Shown here one piece after another: positions 46,598 to 59,703 of a stretch of DNA of 64,000 nt. Both the position numbers and the translations under genes were made by a program. Origin of the DNA: Dinochytrium kinnereticum (taxonomy: Eukaryota > Chytridiomycota > Chytridiomycetes > Chytridiales > Chytridiaceae); the NCBI GenBank assembly GCA_027604005.1, contig JADGJT010000012.1:62001-126000 (forward strand), given 5' to 3'. Below the pieces are notes generated by a model. The model had not been told where the DNA came from and did no database searches. It saw nothing but the letters and a program-made list of their open reading frames with translations. Position 1 is the first letter of the stretch. The number at the start of each line of letters is the position of its first letter.

Positions 46598-47020
46598 TTC
46601 AACTAGTCTTGTTTGTACAATTACAAACGTACAATTTTCGGACAGCACATGCAAGTTACCTATTGCCTGACTTTCCGATCTTCCTTTTCACTCGGTCTCT
46701 TATGATGGCACGCTTTTAACACAGATGCAACGCGGTTGTTAGAGAGGCCTTCAAGCACCAAACTGCTTGAGAGCCTTCATTACCATATATTTTAGAACAC
46801 GAAACTAAACCATTTGTACAAGGTTTGCGGCGACATACATTACAGAAAGGAAAGGAGAATGAGAAAGAACACCACGGTGAAAATACACATTGGGAGGGTT
46901 GAGGCGGGAATTGCGATTGTGAAAAGGAGGGATAATGCATAGTGAAAATAGACAGAACGCGATTGGGATGATAGAAGAAAGGGAGTGTAGGGATGTTAGA
47001 GAACTTTGGTGTTGCTTGGG
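46598..47020. other. Spacer between histone-fold and seven-helix genes
   Basis: Both genes are on the minus strand, so this is the 3' untranslated region of the seven-helix gene plus the promoter of the histone-fold gene. I see nothing else. Confidence 0.5.
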
Positions 47021-48381
47021 TCACCAGTTCACAGAGCCCGTCTGGCTGTTCATAGATAATTCAAGCTCCTGAACATTGAAAAGATGTCTCATGACATTGA
47101 TCAGGTTGACGATGTAGATCATCAAGGAGATCAAGAAGGCAGTACAGTAGCTCACGAGAAGGGTCGAGTAGTAGAGGAAGACGGAGCTGCTGATTAAGAA
47201 GATAGAAGCACCATAGAACATCGAGTAGATGATAAGAATGGTCACTCCCACTGCTAGCCATCCAAGTGTGGTCACCGCATTCTTAAGGGCGAGGACAACC
47301 TCAGCTTGCTGGTTGGCAACGATCGATGGCGCACTATGACTCTGATTGCCAGTTTTTGAGGCCGGTCCAGAAAACATCCTGGTCTCGCTTTTCCTTCCTC
47401 CATTGGAAATTGAACGCTCTTCCGACCCAGCGCCAGACCGAGACCTTCCTGATGAGAGCGTTGAGCCAACAACGGACTTGAGGTGGCTCGAAAAAGAGTT
47501 GCGGGCGACAATGAGGACAACGTCGAGAGCGATAAAACAAATGAGCCAGAGACCACTGACGGAAAAGACTATGATGGAGAATCGACCTTTCACGTCCTTA
47601 GTGTGGTTCTCGTACTGAAAGTAATCGCTGTAAACACCTTGGTAGATGAAGCATGCGGCCACAATAGTGATGGGGACCATCAGCATGGGGACAAAGACGG
47701 TTCGGATGATCCGAATCGTACGATTTTGAAGAGAGCTCGATTTGAGGACCTGATGAAATGAGGTGGGGTCAGTTACATATTGGATGTGGAGATTTGGTTT
47801 AAGTAATACTGAGGCTCACCATATTCACGAAAAGTAGAACGGCATTATAGAGAACGAAGGCACCACCTCCAGAGAGCGAGCTATTATAAAAACCAGTCAG
47901 CCATTCTGTCTCCCATCAACCACAAGCTAAAAAGTAACTCACTGCATAAGCACCGTTTTGATGGAAACGTAGGTCGACAAGGTCAGCGCCGAGGCATTCA
48001 AGCAACAAGCCACAGCCATTAACGACAAAAAGATCTCAAACTGCGACAGCTGGTAGAATTTTGGGATGGAGTTGCCTCGCACTATGGCCCTTCTCCTTCG
48101 CACGTACACTGAGAGACCAGTGGTGAGAATACCGAGGATAACAGTCGCCCAGTTCACCCACGCCAAGATGATGGCAGTATTTAACCATCCAGGAACTGTT
48201 TGGCAGTCTTTAATCTGTGAGTAGTAACACTCCTCTGATCATGTTGATAGAGCATAGGGTGCAAAAAGTTAGGCAACGGTTTATTGTCCATTGTTATGCG
48301 AAAAGGGAGGCAAAGCCGATTCTTACCTTCGGTAACGATCTGCGAGCCAGGGTTGGTCAAGTCACTCAATGGAGGTGCCAT
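47021..48381 (-). CDS. Seven-helix membrane protein, uncharacterised
   Basis: Exons starting at 48381 (MAPPLSDLTNPGSQIVTE) and ending at 47021 encode a protein with seven long hydrophobic segments. They begin at TAIILAWVNWATVILGIL, EIFLSLMAVACCLNASAL, GGGAFVLYNAVLLFVNM, VFVPMLMVPITIVAACFI, FSIIVFSVSGLWLICFIAL, VTTLGWLAVGVTILIIYSM and STLLVSYCTAFLISLMIYIV. The short N-terminus has no cleavable signal, so it would lie outside in a receptor-like topology. The third cytoplasmic loop is long, basic and Ser/Gly-rich, as in GPCRs, but no rhodopsin-type DRY or NPxxY motif is visible. I do not recognise the family. It could be a receptor or a transporter-like sensor. Confidence 0.7.
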
Positions 48382-50634
48382 CTTACAAGATTAAATGTGA
48401 TGCGAGGTGGGTGTGGAGGGTTTAACGTGTTCAATGTCAAGTGGAGTGGGTGGCGGTCTTTAGGCAAGTGAGTGCTAGTCCCCTTCAAGTTCAGAGAGTA
48501 AGTAGGTCGAAGATGCTATCCAGGTTCTGAGGATGCCGCTGAAATCAGAGGAGGTTAAGCCAACAGCAACTTTTAAATGCGGAACACAGTTTAGGCATTC
48601 CGCAGGTGCCAGAAAAAATAAACAACAACACAATCATCAATTAAAACCAAAAGGAATGGGAAAAAACACGAAACAAGCTGGCTCACGCGGACCAATGAAA
48701 CGCGCAGAACCACCCTTCGCACCTTCACAACTGTACAGCCGTTGACCTTGAGGAGCGAAACGAACGAGAATCACTAAGCAGCTTCCATCTGTTTTCTTAG
48801 CGTTCGCAGCCAATCACGGCTGCTGTCCAGTATTTGCAAGCCGAAGTGCGGTCAAGCACTCACACCACATACGGCGTAACACTGAGTGGAGCGCCCAATC
48901 ACATCTTTTCCATGAAGGGAGTTTACTCCAAATTTAGCCTGATGAAGGGTGGGTCGCGACGCAAGGAAAGCTGCTCGCGACTTTCCCCAAACATGAAACG
49001 CCCTGTTTAAACATGCACAACAACCACTTGGGTGGCATGCACTTGAAACAAATGCCCGTCCTCCACAAACCTGAAAGTGAACCTTTCAATGGTTGGTCGT
49101 GTTGAAGTTTGCAGCTGGAAGGATTACATCTGCTCGCTGTACTCCGCCGGTGTAGGCTTCAGTTGAGGGTGTTGGCTGGCAAAAGTTGTTGCCGGCTCTG
49201 CGGATCCTCATGTATTGAACCATTCCTCAAGCAGCAATTCTTCTGCGCTGAAGATTACTGCTGTTTCTTTGGCGGTGTGTTGAAGTTCAGATGTAATACA
49301 TACATATCCGTATATTTCAGCATCGAACGACGCATGTTATTGGCAGGTCGTTGATTTCCTTGATTGAACTCGCTCGGCTCTGCAAACCAATTCCGGCAAT
49401 GAGCCATTCACTCATTGGCAACGGCCGGAAAAGTCCATCAGCAGGCCTCTCACTGAGTGGTGGGGGTTAGTTTTATTTTTTCCTCACAGCCTCTTCATTA
49501 ACACACCATTTGCTTCATCATGAATTCTTTTAAAAGCAACCTTAGATCAAGTCCTGCGCACCACATATTATTCACCATCAGGTCCGACGGCCATGGTATT
49601 CTTACTGTTCATATCCTGCGATGCAAAGGTTTAGGGAAATCGACATCTCCTCAAAAGAAAAAGAAAACTACCCACCAGCCTGTCGAAAAGTCGTCAAAAA
49701 ACCATCACTTATCACTTACCAGCAATGCCTCCGCGCTCTTGAGTCGGCGGCAAACAATGTTCGAATTTCTACATCACATCACTGTGCGCATTCAGAACTA
49801 ACCTACAAGACACCTGAGAATTTGGAGTGTTCGTGAAAAGACAGTGTTGGGGGAAATGCTGGCATTTACTTATTGCATGCATCTACCCATTCCTTTTTGC
49901 CTCATTGCCAGCAGAACCACCGCTTCACGTCGTCTCACCCCAATCCATGCACAGTTGTTCTTAAGGATGGCCTGGAAGGTCCATCAGTTGTTATGGATCA
50001 AGATGTGGCGGACTGCCCATTGTAACACTATGCGAACAACCACATCAAAAGCATATTGGGTAGACAAAACAGAAAAGAGAACTAAAACATCTCTATGTGA
50101 AAAGCCACAACTGAATTCCTTTAATTAGAAAAGAAAAGAAAGAAAGAAATAATAACAAAAACCAAACCGGGAGGTTCATCCCCACAAGAGAAAACGAAAG
50201 GCATCCAAAAACCCCTAATAAGAAAAAGGCAACATATGTCACCCAGGACTTCCTTTAACCAGCAAAAATAGGAAAATGAACAACTCCACAAGCGTAAAAT
50301 ATCCCCAAAAGAGTTAATAGCAGTCTTGAAAACACAACAAAAAAAAAATGAAGAATGAAGAATGAGTGACTATAATACTCATTATTCGCATCACTAACAA
50401 ACCGGTAATTGGACGGAAAAGAAGGGGTGGGAAAGAGAGATCGAGTTCTTAGATCCGGCAAAAAAAGGAGAAAACTGTGACAAGAAAAAGACATGCTTCA
50501 TCAACCACCGCCTTTCTCTCAAGAAGGAAACAAAGTGAAAAAACCGAGACAATTTTCAAAACCGCCGCAAAAGAATCCAAAAAACCAACACCCAGAAGAT
50601 TCGAAAAAGAGAAAGGACCACAAAAAAGGACAAG
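48382..50634. other. 2.2 kb region without a supported gene
   Basis: Open frames here are short and unlike any family. The last part (about 50100-50634) is A-rich on the plus strand and probably forms the 3' untranslated region of the DUF3712 gene. The part near 48400-48800 is the likely promoter of the seven-helix gene. The centre, about 48900-49900, holds only isolated short frames. Confidence 0.45.
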
Positions 50635-53594
50635 CTAAAAGACGAGCCCGCCGGTCGTGGGCTGCGTGTACCGAATGTTGGCCTGGAATCCAGGGATACC
50701 ACCCACAATAGCGTCGGATCCAATGTTCACACTTGCTGAGGTTTGGAAAGTAACGGGGGTAGCGGGGTTGGCGGCGGCAGCGAGAGCAAACTAATTACAA
50801 CAAAAGTAAGGAACAACGTATGTTACCATCAATAAGATTGGGTTCCTTCCTTGAAAAGACGAGTAAAAAGTGAGAGAGAAAAAATACCTTGATGAACAAT
50901 GGCCCAGTTGTTCCGTTCAAGCTCAAAGCAGTAGCAACAGTTGTAGCAGAAGTCCCCAGCCCAGGAACAGCAACAGCCGAAAAGTTCCCAGCATTTACCG
51001 CCGTATCAAAGGTCCCAATAACAAAAGGCCCTGAAGCATCATTCCACGTCAAGTTCCCCTGGAAAGAGTTCCAGTTCAACGCAGTCGCAAAGGGGTTCGC
51101 CAAGCCCAATCTAAATGTTGATTGGCCAGTGAACAAAGTCTCAAGGTTCAAAAAGGTTCCGGTCGAAGGAACGAGGGAGACGTTGTTGGTAGTGATGGGG
51201 AGATCGGCAAGGACAACCTGAGACACAGCATTGTCAATAACTGGGTTCAAAGTCGACGAGCCATTGAAACCTTGGACGGTTGCAGCGAGAGTACCAGCGT
51301 TGATGAACTTTGAGATAAAGTCATGGGATGCCGCGGTCGCGTTCTCCGCTGGAGAGTAGTCAAGGGTAGCAGCAAAGGTAGTCGCAACGCCCCTAGGAAG
51401 AATGACATTGGGAACCCTAACGGTACCGAGACGAAGCGGAACACCATTGAAGGTGTAGAAGAACCGGAAGGCGAGTTCACCATAGTTGATCGTCACGGTC
51501 GACGGGTTGGTAATGGCCAGGGAAACGTTCCAAGTCATGCCAGTGGACTGTCCAGCGATCATGGACAAGGAAGCGATCCTGGCTCCAGTACGGAATCCAT
51601 TGAGGCCAGCAAACGACACTTGAGCGGCGTTGGGGCTCCTTGGGACAGGGAGGTTGGTGAGGTTCAGGGGTCCAATCTCAGTGTCCATCGAGATGGTAAC
51701 CTCACCCGTGAAGTTGGCTGCAACAGTAGGGTCAGGGAGAAGAGTAAGATCAGCAATCCACTTTGTGAAGGCAGTAAAGTAGGCGTCGGACTGCGCGGTA
51801 AGGGTGACGTTGGAGAGAGCTGAAGTGTAAGGACGCTGCTCACGCCTAGCCCCAGACTGGCCGGTAGTAGCGACGGCCCCAGTAGTAACATTCGCTACAC
51901 TCGTGCCCAAGTAATCCAAGACCATCGAGTAGGTAAAAGCTGTGAGGTTGTACTTGAATTCGAAGGGAATGGAGAAGAGACCCTGAACAGGGGTAATGCT
52001 GAAGATGGCAGAGCGCCCATCAGTCGAGTTGGTCAGGTCAAGGGTCGCCTCGTTTCCAACAGTCATTGAGTTGACCAATGTCTCGATGGAGGATCCGTTA
52101 AAAGGGACAGAAATGTTAATAGCCCTGATTGCGGTGTCAAGGTACTCCACGCGGTCGGCAGGGCTGGGACCAAACGAACCCTGAGAGTTACCAGCAAGGA
52201 GAACGTAACTATCCTTCCTCTGAAGAAAAGTGTCGAAAAGAATGCTGACACGCCTCTGGAGATTGGGAGAGGATCGGTCGATTGGCAAGATAGCGCCTCT
52301 AAAGGGGATTGTGTTGTTTCCAGGCTTGATTGTAAAGGCATCCGAAATGGCGGATCCAATAGTTACGGGCCTAGAATCGAGATCGTTCGCGGGCAACTGA
52401 ATATCAATAATGACAGGGCCGTAAGGAATAGTGACGGAAGAGGGGTTGTGGAGGTACGTGTTCAGGGTAATGTTGATACCAGTGAAAGGGCTGCTGTTAG
52501 GCCCAGGGAAATCAAAACCAATGATCTGGGGTTTGAGCTGCCACTTGTCAATGCCGGCAGTGGCCTGGAAATTATCAAAACCTTTCAGGTACCGAAAATA
52601 GTTAGATTTAGGGGCAAAACAAAAAGGGATTGTAGAAAGACAAAAAGCTTAAGCTACCTCTAGCACCGAGCGGCCTTTTGGACATGGTTGCAGCGACGGT
52701 AATGGGGTTGAAAACGACAACTCTCACATCTGCACTCATCAACCAGGTGAAATCGGAATTCAGAACGAGGTTCTTATTATACTCCTTCCAGGCCTCCTTG
52801 TCGTTTACAGCTGCAACATACTTGCCCTTGATCTGAGCAACGCCGCCCGAAACCTTGTACTGTCCAGACGGTTTCGGAACGGTAAGAATGTCCCTCCCGT
52901 TGTATTGGACGGTGAGGTCAGAGAAGAATGAGATGTCCATAGGAAGGGGACCAGCGTTGCTGAGGTTGATGTCAAGGTCGAAGCCGACGCTTGAGTCATT
53001 GAAGGTCTCAAAGTTGGCGGAGGTGAAGTCGAATTTGGAGTTGTTCAAGTTGCCCTCTGTTAAGGAATTCCACGATGTCGTACCATATTGATTAGCGAAT
53101 CTTCTAAAGACACGTCCTCTCAGAGGTCGCTGAAGAAAGACAAAGGACAAAAAGCAAAATGCAACAGCTCCGATACTCACGGACAATGTTGGGTAAGATA
53201 ACGTAGATCAGCACAGGAATCATAACGGCAGCAAGCACGAAGATGAAACCCAAGCAGACAAAGCAGAAAATTCTTCGACGCCTAGTCCAAAACTGTCTCT
53301 TAGAACCTCCAGACGACAACGGTGATGCCGCAGACGACGACCCCTGCTGGTTGCCCGAGGACGATGAGACGGCGGCGGCAGGGACTAGTTGAACTTCGGA
53401 GGGTGCTTGCGACGGAGGTGAGCGAGGGGCGCCAGAGTACTCATAATCGTCCGAGACGGTGGATGTGGCCTCAGTGGGGGCGAATGACTCTGTTCGAAAG
53501 GTAAGACCAAGGTTAGGAAAAGCTGGTTTTCTGAAAGTTATCCCCCACCTCTTGGCATGTTTGCCTGCTGGTTGTAGTTGTTGTAGGCGGCCAT
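50635..53594 (-). CDS. DUF3712 membrane protein (Tag1-like)
   Basis: The gene begins at 53594 (MAAYNNYNQQANMPR) and ends at 50635 (TQPTTGGLVF). An N-terminal Ser/Pro/Gln-rich cytosolic segment is followed by a basic patch (KRQFWTRRRR) and one membrane helix (IFCFVCLGFIFVLAAVMIPV). A very large lumenal part of repeated beta-rich units comes after. Typical segments are GFDLDINLSNAGPLPMDISF, SDFTWLMSADVRVVVFNP, ITINTYLHNPSSVT-like sequences and VSLAITNPSTVTINYGEL, with many N-glycosylation sites. This is the plan of fungal DUF3712 proteins such as the vacuolar Tag1/Hfl1-partner family. I infer a vacuolar or plasma-membrane location. Exons are few and large. Confidence 0.8.
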
Positions 53595-55361
53595 TATGGA
53601 TTATGCGTTGAGGGTTGGTAATAGTATATATCTATGGTCTATTGGGAGGTTGGGGAATGGGATGGAGGTCGTCGTCGTCGGATCCCCAAGGCCGGCTTAT
53701 TCTAGCAGGGGTGTTCCAGAGTGCAATGGGACGGATGAAGTGGTTAGTTTCGAGAAAAGTTGTAACTTGAGGCGCCTTGACAGCAGCCAGAGGGCAGATG
53801 AGGTGCAGGGATGGCAATGGCGGGTGAGATCGTGCGATGAGGTATCGGCAGAGACCGTTGCCGTGGGATGACGGGGTGTGCAGGGCAGGTCAGGGATGAG
53901 GTGAGGGGGGGTATTCGGGGGAATAGTTTCGGAGGGAGAAAAATGGCAAAAGAAGAAAGACAGCGAAACTGAGGAAACAAGCCCTCCTGCTGGAGCCCGC
54001 AAAGGAATAAACGCAGCTTCTGAATGCATAAAGGGAAGGGAAGCGCAGGAGAATTTGAATGGTATGGCTCAAACAGCGCCCTTGACCCTCTGTACTACCC
54101 GTGCCATCCTCCAGAAACCACCAACCCTTTGCGATCCCCCTTGGCACACTGGCACATCAACCAAGCCATCCTTCCGCGCCATCCATGACACAAAACCCAT
54201 CCCACACAGAAACTCGCTTCTCTGCAGAGAATCGCGTCTGTCTCTCCAGGACTGGTGGGTGTCTCCTGCGAGGCCGTGGGAAAGACGCCATCAACACGTC
54301 CATCCACTCCCTTCAGGCCACCATCCACTACTTGCCACCACATCCAGCTCCCGGCGCATCCTGGAAAGAGGAGAGAGAGGGAGATGCTGCTGCCAGCGAG
54401 AGATGGAGAGAGAGATGTTTGTCCATGTGCTGATGATAGCTCCTGCGGTCCCAACTGATCCAGAACTCGTGAACAGCCGGTAGATCCTTGCCATCTCCAT
54501 GAAAGATGGCATCCATTGCATGCTAAGAACCTCACTTTGAACTGCCGGCGATCGAATGTTCTTGATGGTGGTATTGACCATATTGGCACATCTTCCACAT
54601 GTCAAGATGCAGACGTCCTATACATTTACTAGTCGGTGTTGGCGTTCAAGATACGTAAAATTCTGAGTCGCCATCGATCCACTCCAAGTTCCAGTTGGAA
54701 TGCCTGTTCGTCGCCTTCCAAATATGCATATCTCTCAAGGACTCGTCGCTGCATCTCTCTCTCTCTCTTCTTCACTCTCTGTCCTCTTCTTAGATAATGC
54801 ATCCAATGTATGTAATGTTGAGGCATGCGATGATAGTGATGTGGCAGGGCTGGGAGGAATATGAAAGAAACGCAAGGCCGTTCTCCCTGGCCTCTCTCCC
54901 AGCTGTTTGTTCTGGTCTACCTAGCTCATTTCACTCGCTGATATAGTTACCTAATGGAAGATGGGGGTGTCTTGTGCGTGAGATGGGCAAGACGGGCAGA
55001 GCAGCAGCGAGTCTCGCTGGAGGCCGTCGGTTGAAGCAAAAGACACACGAACAACCAGTAATAACAATAATAATGAACTCGTTTTAGGTATCAGAAAGGG
55101 CAGGCAAGGATGAGGCAGGAGGCAGAGAAAGTGAGGAAGGAATTCACACTGATGTAGCACATTGTACCACCACTCATGCGTCACACGAGCACCACTCCTT
55201 TTCATTAAAACTTGAACACTGTTTTATTCTCCAACTTGTATTCTCCGACCTGAAGTATCATTGGAAGATTATTTTTATCTGTACTGGAACCCTTCAACAA
55301 TAGCAATAACAAATGATAATAATAACATTATTGCTGCATCTAAATATTCCCTTCTTTGTTT
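53595..55361. other. 1.8 kb region without a supported gene
   Basis: Several overlapping open frames occur, none with a family signature. A CT-rich simple tract lies near 54750-54780. The stretch holds the divergent-side promoter of the DUF3712 gene and the 3' untranslated region of the histidine kinase. Confidence 0.45.
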
Positions 55362-58300
55362 TCAAGGCCTAGACTCGACATTAATCCGCTGCATCTGCAT
55401 CGCAAACTCTTTGAAATTAAATGGTTTGGTCAGGAACCCATCAAATCCTGATTGCGCGCATCGCTCCCGATCTCTGCATAATTGATTGCGAAAAATAAAG
55501 AATCAGCAATGAAAGAAAGGAAAGAAAGAAAAAGAACGGCAGAGAATGTTACTTACGAAGCTAGCGCATTCGCTGTCAACGCCACTACCGGTAGGCGCCA
55601 ACCGCGTCGTCTAATCTCCCTCAACGCCTCTATCCCATCCATCCTGGGCATTTGCAGATCCATTAAGCACACATCATACCCCTCCCCACCATTTGCCTCA
55701 AGAGCCTCAATAGCCTCAATCCCATCGGACGCTGCGTCCGCCATGAAGCCTTCTTTTCTTAGCAATGCCAGTCCAACTTTCTGCAACAGCTGATTATCCT
55801 CTACAAGCAATACTCGAAAAGGTGTGGAGCCTTGAAGGACTGAAGGAGGATTCGGAGATGGTGTGAGAGAGGGGATTACTTCTTCCATGTCGATGTCGAA
55901 CCAGATGAATGTGCCCACGTTGAGAACACTGCGGATTTGGATTTGCCCGCCCATGCGTTGGACGAAGTGTTGAACGATAGAAAGACCTAAACCCGTGCCG
56001 CCAAAGTTTCTTCCGATGGATGCGTTGGCTTGGGAGTACGCCTTTATATATTTTTTTTTACGATATTAGCTTCTTTTTTTTCTTGAATGAAGAAGTGTTC
56101 GAACCTTAAACAGCTTCGGGATATCCTTTTCAGCGATTCCTATACCAGTGTCCTCCACTGAGAAACGGATGCGGTGAATCCTTCCAGTCGGAATCATTCC
56201 GGTCTCATCAGATGGTAAGGGCTCTAAAGGAGTGGTTTTTCGAGTGGAAAGACATATAGCCTTGACGCAAACCTCACCGGCTTTCGTAAACTTCATGCTT
56301 AAGATTTAAAAGATAAGTAACTTTTATCCCTGGAGTAAAACAACTGGCGAACGCGATGCCTTACCTGTTCCCGATGAGATTGGTCAGAATCTATGGCATA
56401 CGTCTTAGTCTCGAGAAGTTTTGAACGAGATAATAAACAAAATAATTCATAGAAGAAGACAAAAAAACTTTGAGGCTCCTCTTTCCTCTTTCCCACCTGA
56501 AGAAGTCTTGTAGGATCTCCTAATAGCCACTCAGGCATTTCCTCCCCCGCAAGAACCCCAACCTCCCCGACTGTAACCTCCCCATCTACCCTTCCAAAGA
56601 CTTTGCTCTTCAACTGAATCTCCTCTCCAACCCTCCCCATTAAGCACCGGATAGCCGCCATCTGTCCTCCACATGCATCCTCCAATATTCTTGTTACAGA
56701 AACAGGTATAGATTCCAGCTCCATCTTCCCTGCCTCCAATTTCGACAAGTCTAAAACGTCGTTGATTATAGTTGACATTACGCGGGAGGAGGATAGAATT
56801 GATGTGAGGTTTGTAACTGACTCGGAAGGTAGAGGCTGGTGATCGATACTGATTTTGCTGTCAGTTTTTTGAGGACTGGGATTTAAGGTCGGGCCTGAAT
56901 TTGTGAAGGCTGAGGTGAGGAGAGTGAGTGTCATGTCCGTCAGGCCAATAACAGCGTGTAGAGGATTGCGGAGCTCGTGACAGATCCATGCCTGTAATAA
57001 GGAAATCAACATCATGTATTAGTTCACGAGGCCCGTTTTGTCCTTTCTAAAACCGACCAAAAAATCTCCTTTCTGCCGATTCGCCTCCTCAGCTTCCTGC
57101 CTAGCAACCTCCAACTCCCTCGCAGCCTTTAACTTTAGAGTCACGTCCCTGAAAATAACCACCCAAACCTCCCCCAACCCTTTTACGGTCGAAAAGTTCG
57201 CCTCAGCATGAAACACACTGCCATCTTTCCTCTTCACCACAACACTCCTCATCCCCGGTCGATTCCATCCACCCTCCATCTCACCGCCGACAAAAATCTC
57301 ATCAACTCCAATAGGCCCCCCATTTTCCCCTAAAAATCCCCCCTCAAACCCACAAGCACGTTCAGCCTCCAAATTCGCCCCAACCAGCCGTCCCATAGAC
57401 CCCTCAAAGACAACCATAGGGTCAGAAATGGCTCCAATGACAGCCGAGGCACGAACTCTAACGACTTCACCGCGTCTTTCGAGCTTTTTCACGCGTTCCG
57501 CACGTTTTTTGGCTTTCCATCGGGCATGCAGGAAGCGTGAGAGGAGGGCTGTCAACAGGGTTGAGCCGGTGAGCATTACGAGGAGGAGGGAGATGAGAAG
57601 GGCTATAGGGGTTGAGGTTGTGGGTGGTGAGCCGGAACAAGAGAGTTGAAGAACCCGATCGCCTATAGTAACATTGGCGAGGCGGCCGGCGGATAGGGGT
57701 ACAGGCACGTTGGTGGTATACTGCCTAATATTTTGGTGATGTTTTGTGGAAGGAAATTCCATTTCAATGGAAGTGATTTGTGTGAACGGATAGTCATTGT
57801 TAAGATGTTGAAGTCCAAATCTCCTACCCCCCCACCAAAAAAAAACAAAAACAAAAACAAAACAACTCTCTAAGCTCCTACCTGCTGGTAAAAAATACAT
57901 CACCTGTCTTCGCATCCCTAAAAAGCAACTGCAAATTTTTTGCGGATTGCCTATCTGCTATAGCACTAGAAACAATCGACGAAACAAAGAGAACGCCAAT
58001 CAGAACCCCCGTCGTCACTTTAGATTGATCCAAAGATACGGGTAATGCAAATCTGACCATTTGACCCAATTCCCCATCGATATCTGCTGTGAACTAAAAA
58101 AGGTGAAGGGTTAAAATGTTGGATTTGTTTGGATCAGTGACTAACTTTTGTGCTCACAACCAGCTTTTGTTTTTCAAGTGCGCTAACAATCAGGGGACCT
58201 CGGAGCGAGTCGTGAAAGACGTCAATGCCCATAACGGAATTTAGCGAATCGCTGACAAGGGTTAAGGCTGGTGATAAACAAAAGTATGAATATTTCTGGT

Positions 58301-59703
58301 CTTGAGGTCTTTAATAGAAAACCGAGTGACTTACGGAAATACTATTAAAATTCGGCAGTGAATGGAAAAGAATTGGTAAGAATCCTTCTCGGTAAGTCTT
58401 CTATAAGACTTGCGCAAAGGGCGAGTATACCAAACAAATAAAGGGAAGAGGGACAAACATAAACATACTTTATCGGATAAATCCCGCGGAATGGTTTTAA
58501 CCTCTCCAGTAAGAAAAAGAGATGGCGGACCATCCTCTTGCTGCTTTATAAAGGTACCATGTCTTCTTTCCCAAGACTCTCTCTCCTCAGCAGAGACAGA
58601 CTGAGCCCAGGAGATTCGAATTGCCTAAATCGAAGTCAGTTAATTCAAAACTATACGAAGGGCTGAGAATAAAACACGAGAAGGACCGATATGATATATT
58701 AAGAGGAAGTGTCCATAGTACAGACGAAAACATTCGATGATTAAAATAATTTTATAATAAAACGCGTCCAGGAGACTCTGATATCTATCCTCTTAAGTGA
58801 TTTGAACTTACCGTCTGAAACTGCTCCATCGTTAACGATGGAAAATATGTGCCCATCCGTTGAAACTGGTCCAACTCTATTCCTTGCCCTGTGCTCGAGG
58901 TCTCCATCACCCACTTGAAGGAGTAGATAACGTTTACGGTAACTACTCGACAAGAAAAAGTTTAGTCAAAAAAGGTCAACTCAAATGTTCGCACCTCCAA
59001 TGGCCGATTTAACAGACGTTATAACATCATCACAACTCTCCTGCACATTTGTCGTCCCATGTCGAATGTCAAGATTCTGCGACCAAAGAAATACTGGAAC
59101 GCAGACCTTATACGTTTAAGAATAAATACGAATTAATGGAAAAACAAATGAGCATTTTTAAAGACCCACCGAAGCCCCAATCAACAAAGAAATACACCAA
59201 GCAACCCCCAATAACATCTTCTTCCTCGCGCAAAACTCCGTACCCCAAACTCCTCTCCTCTGGACATTTCCGTTCTCTTCATCACCAACTCTGTCTAACT
59301 CATCTTCTCCACTCAAAGCTTTCCTTGATATCCAGGAGAAGTCCTCCAGTGTCTGGTTTGAAGCCCGGCTCCCTGTAGATGCAATAGTGGAAGTTGAAGA
59401 CCGCCGGACTTGAACAGTATTTTCGAGGAGTGATGATTCGACGGGGCTGGATAGGCGCGCGCCCTGTGAGTTTATATGATGACGGAGGTGAGGTGGCCAA
59501 TACTGCGGTTGTGTGGTTGTGGGTGTTGTGATGGGTTGTGGCGGTGTTGATGGATTATCGGTGCTGGAATGACAGGGTTGGGATTTTGAGTTTCTGTCTG
59601 GGTATCGCTTGCTGAACCTCTCTGGCGATGAGATGATGCGGCTGGCGGGGTTGAGGGTGGTGAGGGTTGCTCTGGGTGTGTCAGTAGATGCAGATTTTGA
59701 CAT
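55362..59703 (-). CDS. CHASE-domain hybrid histidine kinase
   Basis: The start is at 59703 (MSKSASTDTPRATL...). The domain order is: Ser/Thr/Pro-rich N-terminus; TM1 (MLLGVAWCISLLIGASVGL); extracellular CHASE-like domain with SAEERESWERRHGTF and DVFHDSLRGPLIVSALE; TM2 (TPIALLISLLLVMLTGSTLL); PAS domain (AVIGAISDPMVVFEG ... SVVVKRKDGSVFHAEANFS); HisKA with the H-box WICHELRNPLHAVIGL; HATPase with DTGIGIAEKDIPKLFK and FGGTGLGLSIV; and REC with LLVEDN and DVCLMDLQMPRMDG, where the Asp is the phospho-acceptor. The C-terminus is FNFKEFAMQMQRINVESRP. The catalytic His and the acceptor Asp are present, so it looks active. The layout resembles cytokinin-type CHASE receptors, but the ligand is unknown. 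Several introns in the extracellular part were placed by phase only. Confidence 0.87.
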
